This document shows, piece after piece, positions 63,815 through 64,000 of a stretch of 64,000 nucleotides of DNA. Origin of the DNA: Locusta migratoria. Its lineage: Eukaryota > Arthropoda > Insecta > Orthoptera > Acrididae. The stretch is taken from NCBI GenBank assembly GCA_026315105.1, contig CM048745.1:786513390-786577389 (forward strand), written 5' to 3'. A model generated the notes under the pieces. The model had not been told where the DNA came from and did no database searches. It saw only the letters and a program-made list of their open reading frames with translations. The translations under genes were made by a program, and so were the position numbers. Position 1 is the stretch's first letter. Every line of letters starts with the position of its first letter.

Positions 63815-64000
63815 GTGTTCAAATGTTTGTAAAGTCTATGGGACTTAACTACGGGGTCATCAGTCCCTAAACTTACAAACTACTTATGAACTAACTAAGA
63901 CTAAGGACGGCACAAATATCCATGCCCGAGGGGGGATTCGAACCCCCGACCGTAGTGGCAGTGCAGACCGTGACTGGAGCGCCTCAGTCTCCTCGGCCAC
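63815..64000 (-). mobile_element. tRNA-derived SINE, family A, cut by the window end
   Basis: Minus-strand copy from gtgttcaaatgtttgtaaag to cctcggccac at 64,000. The tRNA-like head continues beyond the window. B box GGTTCGAATCC. Confidence 0.9.

Overview
This window looks like repeat-dense, mostly intergenic DNA from a large insect genome. The repeat families (a very abundant tRNA-derived SINE, Tc1/mariner-type transposons with long terminal inverted repeats, an I-like LINE, RTE-type fragments and Penelope-type fragments) suggest an orthopteran, most likely an acridid grasshopper such as Schistocerca or Locusta. That assignment rests on recall of the repeat families, not on a search. No complete host gene is visible. 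The only candidate host coding sequence is one strongly GC3-biased exon on the minus strand at about 19,533-19,753.

Layout. 1-13.3 kb: foldback repeats (706-1163, 3586-4076), SINEs, a deleted mariner-like element (6055-7170), an inverted tRNA-SINE composite (8366-9063) and a 2.2-kb long-TIR Tc1-type element (11,083-13,285). 13.3-19.3 kb: a nearly full-length but frameshifted minus-strand LINE with gag zinc knuckles, endonuclease, RT and RNase H. 19.3-31 kb: the candidate exon, tRNA-like repeats, a TIR element (21,841-22,852) and inverted Penelope-like GIY-YIG fragments (26.1-27.0 kb). 31-41 kb: more foldback and hammerhead-like repeats, a hAT-like MITE, a pogo/Tigger-like element and SINEs. 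40-45 kb: LINE fragments, including an RTE 3' end with clean target-site duplications. 46.8-47.7 kb: a perfect-looking hairpin and an LTR-like sequence. 48.4-51.7 kb: a decayed Polinton/adintovirus-like cluster (protease, hydrophobic virion-like protein and PLA2-like protein on the minus strand; packaging ATPase and DUF8207-like protein on the plus strand). 51.7-57.3 kb: two more long-TIR transposons and an RTE endonuclease fragment. 57.5-59.3 kb: a degenerate tandem array of about 150-bp units. 61.5-63.5 kb: a fourth long-TIR transposon. The window ends inside a SINE.

The most unusual observation is that several unrelated-looking foldback repeats carry hammerhead-ribozyme-like cores (CTGANGA, stem II, GAAA, short stem III, then a cleavable NUH site). 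They lie at about 3629-3687 (-), 3976-4033 (+), 32,600-32,655 (+), 34,357-34,394 (+) and 31,641-31,678 (-), with decayed versions at 753-786 (-) and 1076-1108 (+). The second most notable is the endogenous Polinton/adintovirus-like cluster. Nearly every SINE is bounded by a readable target-site duplication, so nesting order can be reconstructed in many places. All coding sequences except the candidate exon are transposon- or virus-derived and broken, so they do not form a working pathway.
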